This document shows positions 5,247 to 10,794 of a stretch of 10,794 nucleotides of DNA, piece by piece. How positions within the stretch are numbered: the first letter of the stretch is position 1; each line of letters opens with the position of its first letter. The notes under the pieces are model-generated. The model had not been told where the DNA came from and did no database searches. It was given only the letters and a program-made list of their open reading frames with translations. The DNA lies in the NCBI GenBank assembly GCA_002392705.1, contig DGHP01000109.1, forward strand, positions 16,040-26,833, in the 5' to 3' direction. Position numbers and translations under genes: made by a program. This DNA is from Lachnospiraceae bacterium UBA3845 (lineage in GTDB: Bacteria; Bacillota; Clostridia; Lachnospirales; Lachnospiraceae).

Positions 5247-6637
5247 TTGACTCCTTCTCTGGTGTCAAGAAGTGTGATGCCCATCTCCGAAAGCCTGTCA
5301 CGGATCTCATCAGCCCGTTTGAAATCCTTTGCCTTCCTGGCCGCCTGCCGCTCCGCGATCAGTTCCTCGATCTCGGAATCAAGGACCTCTTCCTTCTTCT
5401 CGAAGCGAAGTCCGAGAATATCTCCGAGCATAAGGATCTCATCCTTCAGGGCCTTTGCGTATTCCCTTGAAATCTCCCCGGCTGCCTCGCTGTTCGCGAA
5501 TTTAACCAGGTCAAAAACAACCGACAGCGCGTCTGCGGTGTTGACGTCATCGTCCATCGCCTCGTCAAATCTGCCTGTGAATTCTTCGATCCGGGGAAGC
5601 CTGGCCTTCTCCTCCTCCGTCATCGTCTCCTGCGAGGCATTCTGCGTCAGGAAATTCAGATTGTCAACCGCGTTGCAGATCCTCTCATAGGCGGATTTGG
5701 AACTCTCCATCAGATCATGGCTGAAATTGAGCGGGCTCCTGTAATGGGCGCTGAGCATGAAGAGGCGGAGAATCTGCAGATCGTACTGCTTCTCGATCTC
5801 GCGCACAGTAAAGAAATTGCCCAGGGACTTGCTCATTTTCCTGTTATCAATGTTCAGGAAAGCATTGTGCAGCCAGTAATGAGCGAATTCCACGCCGTTG
5901 CAGGCCTCCGACTGGGCGATCTCATTCTCATGGTGCGGGAAGATCAGATCCTCGCCTCCCGCATGGATGTCGATCGTATTGCCCAGATATTTCCTGGACA
6001 TCACGGAGCACTCGATATGCCAGCCCGGCCTTCCCTCGCTCCAGGGCGACTCCCAGAAAGGCTCTCCCTCCTTCTTCGGCTTCCAGAGTACGAAATCGAG
6101 CGGATCCTCCTTCTCATCCTCACCCGTGACCAGAAGGCTCCGGCCGCCGGATCTGAGATCATCCAGATTCTTATGGCTGAGTTTCCCGTAATCCTTGAAA
6201 GTCCTGGTGCGGAAATAGACCGTTCCGTTCTTCTCGTAAGCGTAGCCCTTATCGATCAGGTCCTGAATCATCTCAATCATCCCGCCGATCTCCTGGGTCG
6301 CGCGGGGATGCACCGTGGCAGGCTTCACATTCATATGTTCCATATCCTGCCGGCATTCCTTAATGTAGCGCTCGGAGATTTCGTCCGCGCTCACGCCTTC
6401 GCTGATGGCTTTCGCGATAATCTTGTCATCGACGTCCGTGAAGTTTGACACATAATTGACTTCATAGCCCCTGTGCTCCATATAGCGGCGCAGGGTGTCA
6501 AAAATGATCATGGGACGGGCATTTCCGATATGAATAAAGTCGTAGACGGTCGGGCCGCAGACGTACATGGAAACCTTTCCGGGCACGATCGGCACGAACT
6601 CTTCTCTCTTTTTGGTCAAGGTATTGTAAAATAGCAT
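5231..6637 (-). CDS. cysS: Cysteinyl-tRNA synthetase
   Basis: This class Ia synthetase charges tRNA-Cys with cysteine in the cytosol. From the start at 6637 the protein has 468 residues, near the family norm. HIGNARP (36-42) is the HIGH signature and KMSKS (267-271) the second. Zinc ligands C27 (YVCGPTVYD), C210 (IECSVMS), H235 and E239 (PHHENE) all match the E. coli pattern. The C-terminal part ends in AARKAKDFKRADEIRDRL and WKRS, the usual anticodon-binding region. The ATG at 6637 has GGAG 7 nt upstream, and the family usually begins close to LFYNTLT. An in-frame ATG at 6688 lies in the -10 region of the promoter and is rejected. It heads the operon with mrnC and rlmB. Confidence 0.97.
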   Translation of the reverse strand: MLFYNTLTKKREEFVPIVPGKVSMYVCGPTVYDFIHIGNARPMIIFDTLRRYMEHRGYEVNYVSNFTDVDDKIIAKAISEGVSADEISERYIKECRQDMEHMNVKPATVHPRATQEIGGMIEMIQDLIDKGYAYEKNGTVYFRTRTFKDYGKLSHKNLDDLRSGGRSLLVTGEDEKEDPLDFVLWKPKKEGEPFWESPWSEGRPGWHIECSVMSRKYLGNTIDIHAGGEDLIFPHHENEIAQSEACNGVEFAHYWLHNAFLNIDNRKMSKSLGNFFTVREIEKQYDLQILRLFMLSAHYRSPLNFSHDLMESSKSAYERICNAVDNLNFLTQNASQETMTEEEKARLPRIEEFTGRFDEAMDDDVNTADALSVVFDLVKFANSEAAGEISREYAKALKDEILMLGDILGLRFEKKEEVLDSEIEELIAERQAARKAKDFKRADEIRDRLSEMGITLLDTREGVKWKRS

Positions 6638-6687
6638 AATATCACTCCGTTTCAGGCTGAAATGCAGGCCTTTAAAATCCCTGTACA

Positions 6688-6716
6688 AGTTTATGCAATC
6701 AGCCCCTGTTTGTCAA
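6688..6716 (-). promoter_or_regulatory. Promoter of the cysS–mrnC–rlmB operon
   Basis: TTGACA (6711-6716), a 17-bp spacer and TAAACT (6688-6693) on the minus strand. The start would be near 6681, giving a leader of about 44 nt, too short for a T-box riboswitch. The promoter lies within the 118-bp gap after the PPC-domain gene; a short AAGCCG/CGGCTT hairpin just upstream (about 6721-6748) could end that transcript. Confidence 0.78.
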
Positions 6717-6755
6717 TGAAAGCCGCCCTGCATCGCTTCCGGCTTATAAACCGCC

Positions 6756-7184
6756 TTACATCGGCTCCAGCTGCTTTACATTGTTTTCATCAAGTGCATG
6801 CCTGAAATTGCCGTCAGGAATCTCCATAATAACCACTTCACACAGATACAGGACCGTACACCCATGCTCCACATGTCCGGAATAGGCGACCTTGCGGTTG
6901 GACACCACCATGTGCATGTGAATATCCCCGTCTGCGATCACACCTGACAGTGCGGAAAGCTCCAGAGGTTCATTCGGCATATGGTCATAGTAATTCACCG
7001 GCGGATAAGTGGTGGTGGTAACCATATGCAGTTCACAGTTCTTGAAAGTCGCGATACCGGTCACGATAACCCCGTGTTTCAGGCCGGTCTCCTCCACGAA
7101 CTTTTCAATCGATCCGAGAAGATCCTCATCAGGGTTGATCCGGATCGTATAGATTGTTCCCGCTGTTCCCTTAAAATACTGCAT
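6756..7184 (-). CDS. PPC-domain (DUF296) protein
   Basis: This 142-residue protein is a single PPC domain (plant and prokaryote conserved, DUF296). Bacterial members are trimeric and many bind a metal. Plant AT-hook proteins carry the same fold, and automated annotation often calls the bacterial ones 'DNA-binding'. The visible family features are the N-terminal GTIYTIRINPDEDLLGSIEKF, GVIVTGIATFKNCEL (38-52), PLELSALSGVI (73-83) and the histidine cluster GDIHMHMVVS (86-95; H89 and H91) with SGHVEHG (102-108; H104). There is no AT-hook or other added domain. The AAGGAGG ribosome binding site is 5 nt before the ATG. It lies between ispF (173 bp upstream) and cysS. DNA binding is not shown by the sequence; the role is unknown. 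Confidence 0.9.
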   Translation of the reverse strand: MQYFKGTAGTIYTIRINPDEDLLGSIEKFVEETGLKHGVIVTGIATFKNCELHMVTTTTYPPVNYYDHMPNEPLELSALSGVIADGDIHMHMVVSNRKVAYSGHVEHGCTVLYLCEVVIMEIPDGNFRHALDENNVKQLEPM

Positions 7185-7357
7185 CCTGTCCTCCTTCCGA
7201 AAACGCTCCTGTATTCTTTCCTGCTTCTGTTCACTGCGGCTCCTGCAATCAGCCCGGCAAGGCAGCGCTTATCATGAAGCTGCCGTTCCTTCCGGAAAAT
7301 ACCGAAGTCTGCAGCAGAAATCCGGTGGCTGAATCTCTCATGCTCCCGGGTGCAATC

Positions 7358-7930
7358 TTACCGGGGCAGCTGACCAGCTTGCATAAAAGCGCCTCCCCGC
7401 GGGCACGCGGCGCATCCGGCCGGCTGTGCCTGCATGCGGGAATCCGCGATCTCATCCATCAGGGAATTCAGCAGGCAGGTCGCCTGCGCCGCGATCCCTT
7501 CTCCCCGCCCGGTAAAGCCGAGGCCTTCCTCTGTCGTCGCCTTAATGGATACCCGGTCAATATCGATTCCGAGGGCATCCGCCACATTCTGCCGCATCTG
7601 CGGAAGATGCGGCATCATCTTCGGTCTCTGGGCGATGATGATCGAATCGATGTTTCCGACTTCATAATGCTTCTCTTCCAGCAGCTCCCCGACCTTCCTG
7701 AGCAGGGCGATGCTGGAGATTCCCTCATACGCCGGATCAGTATCCGGAAAATGCTGGCCGATATCCCCGAGGGCAGCCGCCCCTAGCAGGGCGTCCATGA
7801 TCGCGTGCACGATCACGTCCGCGTCCGAATGTCCCAGAAGTCCCTTCTCATACGGGATCTCCACGCCGCCGAGAATCAGCTTCCTGCCTTCTGCAAATTT
7901 ATGTACGTCATATCCGATTCCTGCTCTCAT
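7358..7930 (-). CDS. ispF: 2-C-methyl-D-erythritol 2,4-cyclodiphosphate synthase
   Basis: IspF converts CDP-methylerythritol 2-phosphate to the cyclic diphosphate with release of CMP, in the MEP isoprenoid pathway. The family start [12 protein letters not shown] fits the ATG at 7930. Metal ligands D8, H10 and H42 are present ([20 protein letters not shown], 32-51), as are FPDTDP (61-66) and [16 protein letters not shown] (132-147) of the CDP site. Normal length is about 155-160 residues; this one is 190, with an extra C-terminal ~30 residues rich in Ala, Cys, Gln and Pro that match nothing I know. An in-frame ATG at 7975 would add 15 residues encoded by a direct-repeat copy and is rejected. 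Its promoter lies 218 bp upstream, divergent from the DUF4317 promoter. IspD is not adjacent in the window. Confidence 0.95.
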   Translation of the reverse strand: MRAGIGYDVHKFAEGRKLILGGVEIPYEKGLLGHSDADVIVHAIMDALLGAAALGDIGQHFPDTDPAYEGISSIALLRKVGELLEEKHYEVGNIDSIIIAQRPKMMPHLPQMRQNVADALGIDIDRVSIKATTEEGLGFTGRGEGIAAQATCLLNSLMDEIADSRMQAQPAGCAACPRGGAFMQAGQLPR

Positions 7931-7945
7931 ATTCCTGTCCCCCGG

Positions 7946-8032
7946 CCGCTCCCCCGCAGGCGCAGCTCTTCTCACACCTCCGAAAGCCGGCTGTCCTTAT
8001 ACTGACCGCTCCCCCGCAGGCGCGGCTCTTCT
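7946..8032. repeat. Pair of 27-bp direct repeats upstream of ispF
   Basis: Copies at 7946-7972 and 8006-8032 match at 26 of 27 positions (CCGCTCCCCCGCAGG then CGC, A or G, GCTCTTCT), with a 60-bp period. Both lie in the predicted ispF leader; the first ends 16 bp before the ispF ATG. Confidence 0.9.
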
Positions 8033-8076
8033 TATCTTTTATCCGGGCTGCGATTCAGGGCTCCTGCGGCGGACCG

Positions 8077-8140
8077 GAACCTGCTTCTCCTGCAGGCACG
8101 GCGAACCGGAAGCTGCTTTTCAACGAGCCGTGAACCGTAA
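8077..8140. repeat. 64-bp direct repeat, left copy
   Basis: This stretch aligns without gaps to 9457-9520, with 51 of 64 bases identical by my count. Best conserved blocks are TTCTCCTGCAGG, CGAACCGGA and GCCGTGAAC. It is in the ispF leader on one strand and upstream of the DUF4317 promoter on the other. Identity is too high for chance over this length. Confidence 0.8.
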
Positions 8141-8154
8141 CTCTTTCGGACTAC

Positions 8155-8184
8155 ATTCTAAACTGAGCTTACTTGCCCCGTCAA
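8155..8184 (-). promoter_or_regulatory. Promoter of ispF
   Basis: On the minus strand TTGACG (8179-8184), an 18-bp spacer and TAGAAT (8155-8160). Transcription from near 8148 would give a leader of about 218 nt carrying the left 64-bp repeat copy and both 27-bp repeats. Confidence 0.65.
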
Positions 8185-8201
8185 CCAATCTTTGCTATAC
8201 T
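8173..8201 (+). promoter_or_regulatory. Promoter of the DUF4317 gene
   Basis: TTGCCC (8173-8178), a 17-bp spacer and TATACT (8196-8201). The -35 box directly abuts the -35 box of the divergent ispF promoter (8179-8184), so RNA polymerase binding at the two would be mutually exclusive. Confidence 0.68.
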
Positions 8202-8260
8202 CATTAATCCGGCAGCCCGGCAAATGTGAGGGCCGCCGCAGAGGGGAGGAATCATTCATT

Positions 8261-9424
8261 ATGAATAAGAAAGAAGTTTCAGAAATCAAAAAACAGCTTG
8301 CTCCTGATAAAAACGCCATAAGCCGGATCGCGGGCTGCTATGTCAGCGCCGAGAAGGAAAAGATCATCAGCTTTTCGGAGAGCTTCGGCATGCTTCCGGA
8401 GGAGGAGCTTTTCAAATATTATGAGATTTTCCGCAAGGCTCTGTCCGGCAGCATCGGAAAGAATCTGCTGGATATGGAATTCCCGGACGAGGCGGAGGAA
8501 GAGGGCGGCACCCAGTCCTCACTGCTTGAGCTGTGCAGCTCACGCCTGGAGGACGACAGTCTTCTGGAAGAATTCTATGACAGGATTATCGACAGCTATG
8601 TGACCGGGGAAAATTACCTGATTCTTCTGATTCACAATTCCTATGACGTTCCCGGCCGCGGAAAGGACAGGATAGAGCTTTTCGACGCCTCCGAGGAAGT
8701 ATACGACTATATTCAGGCGGTCATCTGCCCGGTGGACCTGGCAAAGCCCGCTCTCTCCTACCATTCCGATACACAGAGTTTCCGCAACAGGGAAAGGGAC
8801 TGGATCGTCGGGATGCCGCAGATCGGTTTCCTCTTCCCGGCCTTCAATGACCGCCAGACGGACATCCACTCGGTACTCTATTATTCCAAAGACGCGGAAG
8901 AGCTTCATTTCGATTTCACGGACAGACTCCTCGGCTGTCAGCTTCCCCTTTCCGCCGGGCTGCAGAAGGAAGCCTTCCAGGTTCTGATCGAGGAGACGCT
9001 GGGGGAAAACTGCAGTTTCGATACAGTCAGGAACATCCACGACCAGCTGCAGGAGATCACGCAGCAGGCAAAAGACAGCCCGGATCCGGTAACTCTGGAC
9101 CGGATAACCGTGCGCAATCTTCTGGAGGAATCCGGCGCTGGTCCCGCCGAGATGGAAGGCTTCGACACGAAATTCGAAGAAAACGCCGGGGAAAAAGGAA
9201 GCTTTCTCGCGGCCAATGTCGTCGGCAGGGGGCGTTTTGAAGTGCATACGCCGGACGTAACGATCACGGTAAGCCCCGACCGCTCTGACCTGGTGGAAAC
9301 GAAGATCATCGACGGCAGGGAATGTCTGGTCATCCCGATTACGGATGAGGTGCAGGTCAATGGGATCCGGATCCGCCATACACGCCCTCAGAAAGATCCG
9401 GCTTCAGGCGCGCCGGAAGAATAA
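8261..9424 (+). CDS. DUF4317 family protein, function unknown
   Basis: The 387-residue protein begins MNKKEVSEIKKQL, the typical opening of DUF4317 proteins, which are found mainly in Clostridia. It is soluble, acidic, and has no signal peptide, membrane helix or recognisable catalytic motif. Regions that look conserved in character are the N-terminal helix, SRIAGCYVSAEKEKI (21-35), the DSYVTGENYLILLIHNSYDVP stretch, and IVGMPQIGFLFPAFNDRQTDIHSVLYY in the middle. The C-terminus is charged and probably disordered. I chose the ATG at 8261, with GGAGG 11 nt upstream; an in-frame ATG at 8192 lies within the -10 region and is rejected. It is divergent from ispF and 336 bp ahead of lon, each with its own promoter, and it is bracketed by a 64-bp direct repeat. 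Confidence 0.9.
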   Translation: MNKKEVSEIKKQLAPDKNAISRIAGCYVSAEKEKIISFSESFGMLPEEELFKYYEIFRKALSGSIGKNLLDMEFPDEAEEEGGTQSSLLELCSSRLEDDSLLEEFYDRIIDSYVTGENYLILLIHNSYDVPGRGKDRIELFDASEEVYDYIQAVICPVDLAKPALSYHSDTQSFRNRERDWIVGMPQIGFLFPAFNDRQTDIHSVLYYSKDAEELHFDFTDRLLGCQLPLSAGLQKEAFQVLIEETLGENCSFDTVRNIHDQLQEITQQAKDSPDPVTLDRITVRNLLEESGAGPAEMEGFDTKFEENAGEKGSFLAANVVGRGRFEVHTPDVTITVSPDRSDLVETKIIDGRECLVIPITDEVQVNGIRIRHTRPQKDPASGAPEE

Positions 9425-9448
9425 GGCAGCTGCTTCACAGGCCTTATT
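9420..9448 (+). terminator. Hairpin at the end of the DUF4317 gene
   Basis: AATAAGGC (9420-9427) pairs perfectly with GCCTTATT (9441-9448), over a 13-nt loop. The arm contains the TAA stop (9422-9424). Only a short T run follows, so this is a moderate-strength terminator call. Confidence 0.6.
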
Positions 9449-9456
9449 TGAAATCA

Positions 9457-9520
9457 GAACCTGTTTCTCCTGCAGGAACGACGAACCGGAACCAGATTTC
9501 AAAATGGCCGTGAACGGCAA
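9457..9520. repeat. 64-bp direct repeat, right copy
   Basis: This is the partner of 8077-8140, in the same orientation and exactly 1380 bp away. It starts just after the DUF4317 terminator hairpin and ends 35 bp before the CIRCE element of lon. The pair therefore brackets the DUF4317 gene and its promoter. Confidence 0.8.
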
Positions 9521-9555
9521 CAGCAAACTGCACAATTTAATTTCGTCAAATTATT

Positions 9556-9582
9556 TTAGCACTCAGCTATTGACAGTGCTAA
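9556..9582 (+). promoter_or_regulatory. CIRCE operator (HrcA binding site) upstream of lon
   Basis: TTAGCACTC, a 9-bp spacer, then CAGTGCTAA. This matches the CIRCE consensus (TTAGCACTC-N9-GAGTGCTAA) at 17 of 18 arm positions. It overlaps the -35 box of the lon promoter, where HrcA would block RNA polymerase; heat stress releases HrcA in known systems. Confidence 0.93.
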
Positions 9583-9598
9583 TAAACGGTGTTATCTT
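9570..9598 (+). promoter_or_regulatory. Promoter of lon
   Basis: TTGACA (9570-9575), a 17-bp spacer and TATCTT (9593-9598). The perfect -35 box lies inside the CIRCE element. Transcription would start near 9605, leaving a leader of about 155 nt. Confidence 0.8.
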
Positions 9599-9622
9599 AA
9601 ACTCATCCATTCCGCTGCTTTC

Positions 9623-9712
9623 TTACAGTTTCTCTGCCGCGGTCGGATGAGCGGACTGTAAACCGGGTTTTCTCCATGCCGGCAGGGTCCTGCTTCCCCG
9701 GACGGGCCGGCA
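9623..9712 (+). other. Two hairpins in the lon leader
   Basis: The first pairs TTACAGT (9623-9629) with ACTGTAA (9655-9661), with an inner CCGC/GCGG helix. The second pairs TGCCGGC (9677-9683) with GCCGGCA (9706-9712), with an inner GTCC/GGAC helix. Neither has a T run. They occupy the lon 5' leader ahead of the AAGGAGG ribosome binding site (9744-9750). No known riboswitch pattern was recognised. Confidence 0.5.
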
Positions 9713-9760
9713 GAAGCGGCGGGCGGATGAAAGCGTTTGACAGAAGGAGGATCACACTAT

Positions 9761-10794
9761 ATGATTACCATTCCCGTTTATAATATGATTATCCTTCCGA
9801 ATATCTCTCTGACATTCAAGAAGGATTTTTTTGACGATGAAAGCTTTCAGCTGATGCATACCGGCGACAGCATTCTCTTCCTCTTCCAGAAGAACGAAAA
9901 GCGGCGCGCGGAGCTTACGGCGGAAGATTTTTACCCCATCGGCCTGTCAGCCCGCATCGAATCGATCGATGACGATAATGATGTGACAGTGCGCACCGAC
10001 AGCCGCATGGATATCAGCCAGATCGAAATCAGTGAATCAGATCTCTTTGCCCAGGCAGTCATCCGCTCAGATACGGAGGACGTGGAGCGGGAGGAACGCA
10101 GGCAGAGACTGAACTCCATGCGGAACCGCCTCTATGAGTTTGTCCAGCGTTTCCCCTGGGGTCTAATGGCCAGGGCTTATCTGAACCGCTGGAAGAGTCT
10201 GGAGGAATGCGCGACCGCGCTCTCTTCCTATCTGAATCTGGGACCGGAAGAAAAGTACAGGATCCTGGAGGCGGACCGGATCTCGGAGCGCCTTGACCTG
10301 ATCGAAAAAGCGGTCTACGGCTTTATCGCAGTCTCCGATGTTTCGAATGAAGCGGAGGAGCATACCAAGGAAACCAATGAGAAGCTCTACAGGGAGGACG
10401 CCCTGAGAAAGCAGATCGACTTTCTCCAGCAGCAGCTTGATGACATGCACCCGGAGAATATCTCCGATGTGCGCATGTTCGAGAAGAAGATCGCCGAGTC
10501 CGGCATGAATGAAACCGCCCGCCGGGAAGCCGACAAGGTGCTGAACCGGATGAAGCAGGAAGGCAAGAACAGCCATGAGTACGGCATGCTCTACGACTAC
10601 CTGGATTTTGTGACTTCGCTGGACTGGAAAAAGGCAAAATCAAAAAAGATCAATCTGAAAAAGGCCCAGGAGATCCTGGATGAGGATCACTACGGGCTGA
10701 AAAAGGTCAAGGACAGGGTCATCCAGCAGCTTGCCGTCATGAGCCTGAACCGGAAGCAGTCCGGCTCGATCCTGCTCTTTGTCGGAGCGCCCGG
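9761..10794 (+). CDS. lon: ATP-dependent Lon protease (5' part, cut by the window end)
   Basis: Lon is a cytosolic AAA+ serine protease that unfolds and degrades damaged and some regulatory proteins. The visible 344 residues hold a divergent N-terminal domain (MITIPVYNMIILPNISLTF, about 1-95). A long charged helical region follows (about 105-290), with LYREDALRKQIDFLQQQLDD (208-227) in place of the usual LREQ(M/L)KAIQ-type signature. Next come the TSLDWKKAKSKKINLKKAQEILDEDHYGL segment and VKDRVIQQLAV. The window ends in SGSILLFVGAPG, the beginning of the Walker A loop, close to its position in E. coli Lon. The ATPase remainder and the Ser-Lys protease domain lie outside the window. The ATG at 9761 has AAGGAGG 10 nt upstream. 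CIRCE control predicts heat induction. Confidence 0.92.
   Translation, partial: MITIPVYNMIILPNISLTFKKDFFDDESFQLMHTGDSILFLFQKNEKRRAELTAEDFYPIGLSARIESIDDDNDVTVRTDSRMDISQIEISESDLFAQAVIRSDTEDVEREERRQRLNSMRNRLYEFVQRFPWGLMARAYLNRWKSLEECATALSSYLNLGPEEKYRILEADRISERLDLIEKAVYGFIAVSDVSNEAEEHTKETNEKLYREDALRKQIDFLQQQLDDMHPENISDVRMFEKKIAESGMNETARREADKVLNRMKQEGKNSHEYGMLYDYLDFVTSLDWKKAKSKKINLKKAQEILDEDHYGLKKVKDRVIQQLAVMSLNRKQSGSILLFVGAP

Noticed and set aside
5717..6448. Plus-strand open frame (243 codons) opposite cysS
   Set aside because: cysS is certain from HIGH, KMSKS and zinc ligands; this frame is its shadow.
6638..6755. T-box riboswitch before cysS
   Set aside because: The leader from the recognised promoter is only about 44 nt, and the conserved T-box sequence is absent.
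7185..7357. Separate promoter or terminator between ispF and the PPC gene
   Set aside because: I saw only an imperfect bulged hairpin and no convincing -35/-10 pair; co-transcription from ispF is possible but unproven.
7249..7455. Minus-strand open frame overlapping the ispF end
   Set aside because: It overlaps the ispF C-terminus in another frame, with no ribosome binding site or family resemblance.
8540..9379. Long minus-strand open frame (279 codons) opposite DUF4317
   Set aside because: It is antisense to a gene with a good promoter, ribosome binding site and family start; its own translation resembles nothing.
8077..9520. Insertion sequence or transposon around DUF4317
   Set aside because: The repeats are direct and only 80% identical, with no transposase and no terminal inverted repeats; DUF4317 proteins are not known mobile-element genes.

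Overview
The window looks like chromosomal core sequence from a moderately GC-rich Firmicute, most likely a Lachnospiraceae-type Clostridia. Supporting signs are the cysS–mrnC–rlmB cluster, the strong AGGAGG-type ribosome binding sites, the TTGACA/TATAAT promoters, a tRNA without an encoded CCA, a DUF4317 gene beside lon, and a CIRCE element. The assignment rests on recognising protein families and gene order, not on a database search.

Layout from left to right. Positions 1-7930 are all transcribed leftward (minus strand). Read in the direction of transcription, the order is: ispF (isoprenoid pathway), a PPC/DUF296 protein, cysS–mrnC–rlmB (cysteinyl-tRNA synthetase and two rRNA-processing enzymes), secG (translocon subunit with an unusually long repetitive tail), tRNA-Thr(GGT), a four-helix membrane protein of unknown function, a cysteine-synthase-type PLP enzyme, and an MBL-fold hydrolase. 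From 8173 rightward everything is on the plus strand: a DUF4317 protein, then the 5' part of lon, which leaves the window at its Walker A loop. The switch point (8155-8201) holds two divergent promoters with abutting -35 boxes.

Most coding content is housekeeping. Translation is represented by cysS, tRNA-Thr, mrnC and rlmB; cysteine supply by cysK and use by cysS; secretion by secG; isoprenoids by ispF; and protein quality control by lon. The best regulatory signal is a nearly perfect CIRCE operator overlapping the lon promoter, which implies HrcA control of lon.

The unusual content lies mainly between genes. Short tandem or direct duplications recur upstream of cysK (41 bp), the membrane protein (26 bp), rlmB (22 bp) and ispF (27 bp), and a 45-bp repeat sits inside secG. 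A 64-bp direct repeat brackets the DUF4317 gene. I did not find a CRISPR array, transposase, prophage or recognisable defence locus, and I do not think this window encodes a clearly new multi-gene system.
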